Origin: JBNNGK01 sp050268245
GTDB taxonomy: Bacteria > Pseudomonadota > Gammaproteobacteria > Enterobacterales > Enterobacteriaceae
Length of the DNA: 64,000 bases
Reading direction: 5' to 3'
Assembly (NCBI RefSeq): GCF_050268245.1
Contig: NZ_JBNNGK010000004.1
Span: forward strand, 62,001-126,000
The stretch's first letter is position 1, and each line of letters begins with the position of its first letter. Shown in pieces: positions 60,692 through 64,000 of the stretch. The notes beneath the pieces are model-generated. The model made no database searches. It worked only from the letters and a program-made list of their open reading frames with translations, and was not told the DNA's origin. A program made the position numbers and the translations under genes.

Positions 60692-61339
60692 ATGCTTAAA
60701 ACGATAGCGAAATTCGCCACAATGGCTTGGTTGGTGAGCGGATTGGTCGCCTGTGATAACGTTGACAAGAAACAGCCCACCGAACCGCAACCCGCCCCCG
60801 AACCGACCGTCACCCAAACGGTGCCGCCAGCGCCAAAACCGGAGGAAAAACCTGCGCCGTTGCCGGGGCTACACGTTTCATTGCAACAGGGCAACATCAC
60901 CTTTGAATTACCGCCGGGCTTTAGCGATCAAACCCCGAACAGTGGTTTCATCAATGACAGCAAATCGCACACGCAACTGTTCCTCGACAGTAAAGTGCGC
61001 CAGCGTACGGTCACTTCGGAAGTGGTGCCGCCAGAGGGCATGAAGCTGGATAACAGCGATAAAATGCGCAAAGAACTGATGCAGAGCATGATGCTGGAGC
61101 TGGGCGAGCGTTATCAAAACATCAAAAAAACCAAAGAAGAGAATTTTACCGTTGGTAAACAGACCTTTCGCCGTCTGGATAGCGAACAGCAGGTCAACGG
61201 GCAAAACGTGGTTGCTACCCTGATATTGACGGTATTCAATAAGCGGGTTATCACCTTGCAAATGCTTTCCCCCGCCAAAACGCCAGACGTACATCAGGCA
61301 TTGGTACAGCGGATCATCGACACGCTCGCCGTCAAATAA
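60692..61339 (+). CDS. DcrB-family lipoprotein
   Basis: 215-residue lipoprotein. The signal sequence ends in the lipobox LVAC (Cys near 21), followed by a Pro/Glu/Thr-rich linker (about 28-60) and a DcrB-like (DUF1795) domain: LHVSLQQGNITFELPPGF...TFRRLDSEQQVNGQNVVATLILTVF and IIDTLAVK at the end. DcrB is known from phage C1/C6 sensitivity and envelope lipoprotein handling. Start at ATG 60692 with AAAGGAAAGCG upstream. It may be a paralogue of DcrB because the context differs. Confidence 0.75.
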   Translation: MLKTIAKFATMAWLVSGLVACDNVDKKQPTEPQPAPEPTVTQTVPPAPKPEEKPAPLPGLHVSLQQGNITFELPPGFSDQTPNSGFINDSKSHTQLFLDSKVRQRTVTSEVVPPEGMKLDNSDKMRKELMQSMMLELGERYQNIKKTKEENFTVGKQTFRRLDSEQQVNGQNVVATLILTVFNKRVITLQMLSPAKTPDVHQALVQRIIDTLAVK

Positions 61340-61846
61340 TTCCAGCTTACCGGGCTTCGTCGCAGACCAGATAAACCCACAGGTCATGCCCAATGGCTTG
61401 TGGGGAAGCAAGTGGAAAAATCTCTGGCAGCTTATATAAGCAGCTCGGGAGACAACGCAATAGTAGCCGCCGTTAATTGATTGCCTTAAATAATAATTTA
61501 TCTATAAATAAATTGGATATAAATCTTCATTAACTAACGTCAGGTTTCTTCTATTTACTGATCAAAGAAGCGTTAACTCCGTTTCAGTTGCATGCGTTCA
61601 CAATAAGAGAGAACAGAATCTCTCCCCCTTCTTTTGTATTAGTCACCACACAACAAAGGGCAATAGGTGTCATTTGACATCCATTTCTAATAAGCTCACC
61701 ATACTGTTTATGCATACAGTGTTTGTGTGCATTTTACCGGCTTTAGATACACCTCAATACGCAGCCTACGCTGTTTCCTACTGCTAGGGGGAGTGAAAAA
61801 TGCCACTTGATTGTAAAAAAGGATATTAAAAATAGGGAGTTTTATC
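61340..61846. other. Upstream region of the S74 fibre-like gene
   Basis: About 500 bp. After the DcrB-like gene the composition drops to AT-rich. It holds a perfect -35-like TTGACA at 61674-61679 and a LexA-type box at 61704-61719. No gene seen. Confidence 0.6.
61704..61719. promoter_or_regulatory. LexA (SOS) box
   Basis: CTGTTTATGCATACAG fits CTGT-N8-ACAG, the LexA consensus, with a near-palindromic AT-rich centre. It lies 25 bp after a TTGACA hexamer, overlapping the expected -10 area (CATACT), which is the usual geometry for LexA repression of bacteriocin and prophage promoters. Confidence 0.75.
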
Positions 61847-63043
61847 ATGACTGAGCAAAAGAAGAATGCACAGGTACTTAATGGCATCAATGAAGACATT
61901 TCCGAACTGAAATCGTTGTCCACGCTGCGCAAGCGTGTCGTCAGTGATAGTGAAATTGTATCCAAATCAGCAAGCGCCTTCCGCCTGGCTAACGGTAGCA
62001 CCGGCGTGATACTACGTAACGATAGCAAGGATTTTTACACGTTGATCACACCGACCGGTCAGGCTTTGGATGGTTCGTGGAATACCTTACGCCCTCTCAC
62101 TATTAATCTTGCTTCGGGTAGGGTCTCACTGCGCAATGGTGTTGATATATCGGGTGGTGCCTTGGTATCACATGATGCAGGGATTAGCGCTATGACAACA
62201 GGCCCCGCATCGCTCATTGATGGGCAGACATACGGCGCCCCAGAGATACAAACCCATTTCACTAGTGGTAATGTGACCACCACAATGAAAATGTCTACCC
62301 GCTTTGCGGCCGGGAAAGAAGAAATGGGATTAATTTCTTATCGGGATTCAGAAGGTGTTTGTAATGAAATGAAATTACGAAAAGGAGGCGGTTTAGATAT
62401 CGGCGGATCTTTTATTTCAAGTAGCTCACACTGGGGAGTCATGAAATGTAGCGATGCCGTTTCGGAAAATGCCACTTCCGCCTGGAACTATGGCATGGTG
62501 CTTTATGGGCGAGCTCATGAACACAATGTCGGTTTTTCACACTATGAGCAATTCAATAGTCACACGGCCGCTGTTATATCAGTCAATGAAGATAATGTTA
62601 AAGTTAATATAGGATTTCACTTTAGAAGCAACGGAATTGGGTATGCTAATAACGGTTGGCAAACTTTTTCTGATCGCCGAATTAAAGACGACATCAGAGA
62701 AATCGATAGGCCGCTTGAAAAACTACTGACCCTCAAGCCTTACACTTACTACAAAAATGGCGATAGCTTTCGCAGTGCATCGATTATGGCTCAGGACCTT
62801 CTAGCGGTTCTTCCTGAAGGTGTAACGAATACTGGAACATTTATTAGACGAGATGGTGTGGAGGTAGACAACTGCCTGGCAGTCTCAAATGAGGCAGTGA
62901 TTGGCTTACTTGTTGGTGCTGTAAGTGAACTTCACAAAAAGTTGCATGAGCAAGAACAGCGTCTTTCTGCTGTGGAAGATATTGTAAAGTCGTTGCATGA
63001 GAATATCCCTACTTCAAAAATAAAAACAAAGAATGAAAATTAA
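61847..63043 (+). CDS. Fibre-like protein with C-terminal S74 intramolecular chaperone
   Basis: 398-residue protein. Residues 1-45 are a charged helical segment; about 45-270 are beta-rich repeats resembling tail-fibre or tail-spike shafts. From residue 275 the S74 autochaperone starts with SDRRIKDDIREIDRPL, followed by LKPYTYYKNGD and SIMAQDLLAVLPEGV and a coiled-coil end (about 350-390). In phage endosialidases and fibres this domain trimerises the shaft and then cuts itself off before the Ser. No other tail genes are adjacent, so it is not part of a visible prophage. A LexA box lies 128 bp upstream. AGGGAG precedes the ATG. Confidence 0.8.
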   Translation: MTEQKKNAQVLNGINEDISELKSLSTLRKRVVSDSEIVSKSASAFRLANGSTGVILRNDSKDFYTLITPTGQALDGSWNTLRPLTINLASGRVSLRNGVDISGGALVSHDAGISAMTTGPASLIDGQTYGAPEIQTHFTSGNVTTTMKMSTRFAAGKEEMGLISYRDSEGVCNEMKLRKGGGLDIGGSFISSSSHWGVMKCSDAVSENATSAWNYGMVLYGRAHEHNVGFSHYEQFNSHTAAVISVNEDNVKVNIGFHFRSNGIGYANNGWQTFSDRRIKDDIREIDRPLEKLLTLKPYTYYKNGDSFRSASIMAQDLLAVLPEGVTNTGTFIRRDGVEVDNCLAVSNEAVIGLLVGAVSELHKKLHEQEQRLSAVEDIVKSLHENIPTSKIKTKNEN

Positions 63044-63067
63044 AATAATTATGATTCTGTCTGATTA

Positions 63068-63097
63068 AAATAAAAACTGCTGAATGAGTTTTTATTT
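63068..63097 (+). terminator. AT-rich hairpin after the S74 gene
   Basis: AAATAAAAACT and AGTTTTTATTT form a perfect 11-bp stem with an 8-nt loop, the right arm being T-rich itself. It is 24 bp after the stop codon and may end the S74 transcript fully or in part. Confidence 0.5.
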
Positions 63098-63212
63098 GAT
63101 TATGTGAAATCGCACCCTGGAATATACTCGTAGCATCAATATCAACTGACGGTTCTAAGTGCTCAAAGAAGAATGTGGAACTTCACTGAGTTGTAATCCT
63201 ATTTGATAAGGC

Positions 63213-63231
63213 TTGGCCGATCGTCGGCCAA
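63213..63231. promoter_or_regulatory. Perfect inverted repeat upstream of the last gene
   Basis: TTGGCCGA-TCG-TCGGCCAA, an 8-bp inverted repeat 104 bp before the start at 63336. Possible operator or RNA hairpin; no known factor can be named. Confidence 0.4.
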
Positions 63232-63335
63232 CAGGCAGAGTTGATACTTTGAGCGCCAATCAGCCAATTGAGCGTATTTTACTATGGATAGATAAATACA
63301 TTCGATAATGTATAAATAATCAAGGAGATGTTGTC

Positions 63336-64000
63336 ATGGCGACACCCGCTTACTATAGAGATGGCGTACCCTATTCAGCCGATGGGCAGGTTATTATAAC
63401 TATAACTAATGGCTCCCCTGGTATTACAGGGAGTATTGGCATTAGCCCTAATAATCCGTTCCCTATTTTTGTCCCGTGGGGGGCAACGCATGGTGGTGGG
63501 GGGATAGCGTATGATCCGAACAAGATTGTCTTTTACGGATTATCTGCTTTACGAGATAGTCAGGAAAAAATAAATAAAATCTTGGATCAGGCTAAAAGTG
63601 CTTATCCACCGAATGCAGAGAAGATCAGGGAGGAGGCCAGTGATTTACTTGCCTATTTAATAGTTTCTTGGCTTATTAATGTTCCTGAAATAAATTCAGT
63701 GGCCAATGCCTTTCAGGATGCGATTAATTCATTGCAAATGAATATTGACTTAAAAAATCAGGTGGAAGAAAGGGTCTCAGGACAAGTACAGGAGACGAAG
63801 AATAGCTTTCTGGATTTTATGAATAACAATAAGCTCTCGAATTTTATCGACAAGTCTGCTGGTATGATTGATGTGGCCATATCAACAACGGGGCCATGGT
63901 TCATCAATTTATGGAATGAGACCGTTCCGCCTAAAATTAACGCGGAAATTGAGGGGAAAAATGAACTCGTCACCTACCTTGATCGGGTGAATACCATTAC
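63336..64000 (+). CDS. Unrecognised large protein, 3' truncated by the window (colicin-like?)
   Basis: An open frame from ATG 63336 (AAGGAG 8 nt upstream) to the window end, at least 221 residues, with no stop. N-terminus MATPAYYRDGVPYSADGQVIITITNGSPG is followed by a Gly/Pro-rich segment with ATHGGGGIAYDPNK near 51-64. From about residue 70 it becomes long charged helices (LRDSQEKINKILDQAKSAYPPNAEKIREE), with a hydrophobic stretch LLAYLIVSWLINVPEI and more helix. A disordered Gly-rich N-terminus followed by helical rods is typical of colicin-type bacteriocins, and the neighbouring SOS box supports this, but no domain can be confirmed because the C-terminus is missing. Confidence 0.6.
   Translation, partial: MATPAYYRDGVPYSADGQVIITITNGSPGITGSIGISPNNPFPIFVPWGATHGGGGIAYDPNKIVFYGLSALRDSQEKINKILDQAKSAYPPNAEKIREEASDLLAYLIVSWLINVPEINSVANAFQDAINSLQMNIDLKNQVEERVSGQVQETKNSFLDFMNNNKLSNFIDKSAGMIDVAISTTGPWFINLWNETVPPKINAEIEGKNELVTYLDRVNTI

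Noticed and set aside
61847..63043. Prophage or tailocin fragment
   Set aside because: Only the fibre-like gene is phage-related. No capsid, sheath, baseplate, lysis or integrase gene is visible on either side within the window. The right side remains open.
1..64000. tRNA or rRNA genes
   Set aside because: I saw no cloverleaf-type sequence with a T-loop GTTCGANTC and acceptor pairing; the GGTTCGACC matches near 50323 and 50450 are part of the tandem repeat.

Overview
The window reads as chromosomal DNA of an enterobacterium, most likely Serratia or a close relative in Yersiniaceae. Evidence: proteins close to E. coli K-12 orthologues in long syntenic blocks (yieE, mnmE-yidC-yidD-rnpA-rpmH, dnaA-dnaN-recF-gyrB, yidR-yidQ-ibpAB, ghrB/yiaD/yiaC/tag/yiaF/glyQS, mtlADR-yibL, fdhD-fdoGHI-fdhE), plus ERIC elements. 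The genus is inferred from overall character, not from a search.

Layout. 1-2.4 kb: an ERIC copy, yieE and a metallo-hydrolase. 2.4-6.4 kb: mnmE, yidC, yidD, rnpA, rpmH on the minus strand. 6.4-7.2 kb: the rpmH/dnaA divergent region with a strong rpmH promoter, a decayed ERIC copy, a perfect DnaA box and a dense GATC cluster. 7.2-14.3 kb: dnaA, dnaN, recF, gyrB, yidA. 14.4-20.9 kb: yidR, yidQ, heat-shock genes ibpA and ibpB with ROSE-like leaders, avtA, malS. 21-30.3 kb: a 2-ketogluconate type operon (ghrB/kguD-like, transporter, kinase, epimerase, LacI/PtxS-like regulator) interrupted by an opposite-strand operon. 30.4-39.5 kb: yiaD, yiaC, tag, a GDSL autotransporter esterase, glyQ, glyS, a tandem palindrome repeat and yiaF. 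39.5-47 kb: an AdhE-type dehydrogenase and mtlADR behind four CRP sites. 47-53 kb: an orphan double-glycine (microcin-like) peptide, yibL, a methyltransferase, yiiM, a 127-bp tandem repeat array and a chemoreceptor. 53-61.3 kb: sodA, fdhD and the fdoGHI-fdhE operon with an in-frame selenocysteine TGA, then a DcrB-like lipoprotein. 61.3-64 kb: an accessory end with an S74-type fibre protein behind a LexA box, and a Gly-rich/helical protein running off the window.

Two places look most promising for new biology. The first is 25.57-28.99 kb: an exported metallo-beta-lactamase-fold hydrolase, a small exported Cys-motif peptide, an MNIO (DUF692) enzyme, a DUF2063 partner and a DoxX-family membrane protein. 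This is an Hvf/bufferin-type copper RiPP cluster with a diverged precursor and an extra exported hydrolase, inserted between the ptxS-like and kguE-like genes. The second is 61.7-64 kb: a likely SOS-controlled pair of an S74 fibre-like protein and an unrecognised protein that could be a colicin-like bacteriocin. Two tandem arrays of GC-rich palindromes (about 38.0-38.5 and 50.29-50.95 kb) are also not explained by the genes.
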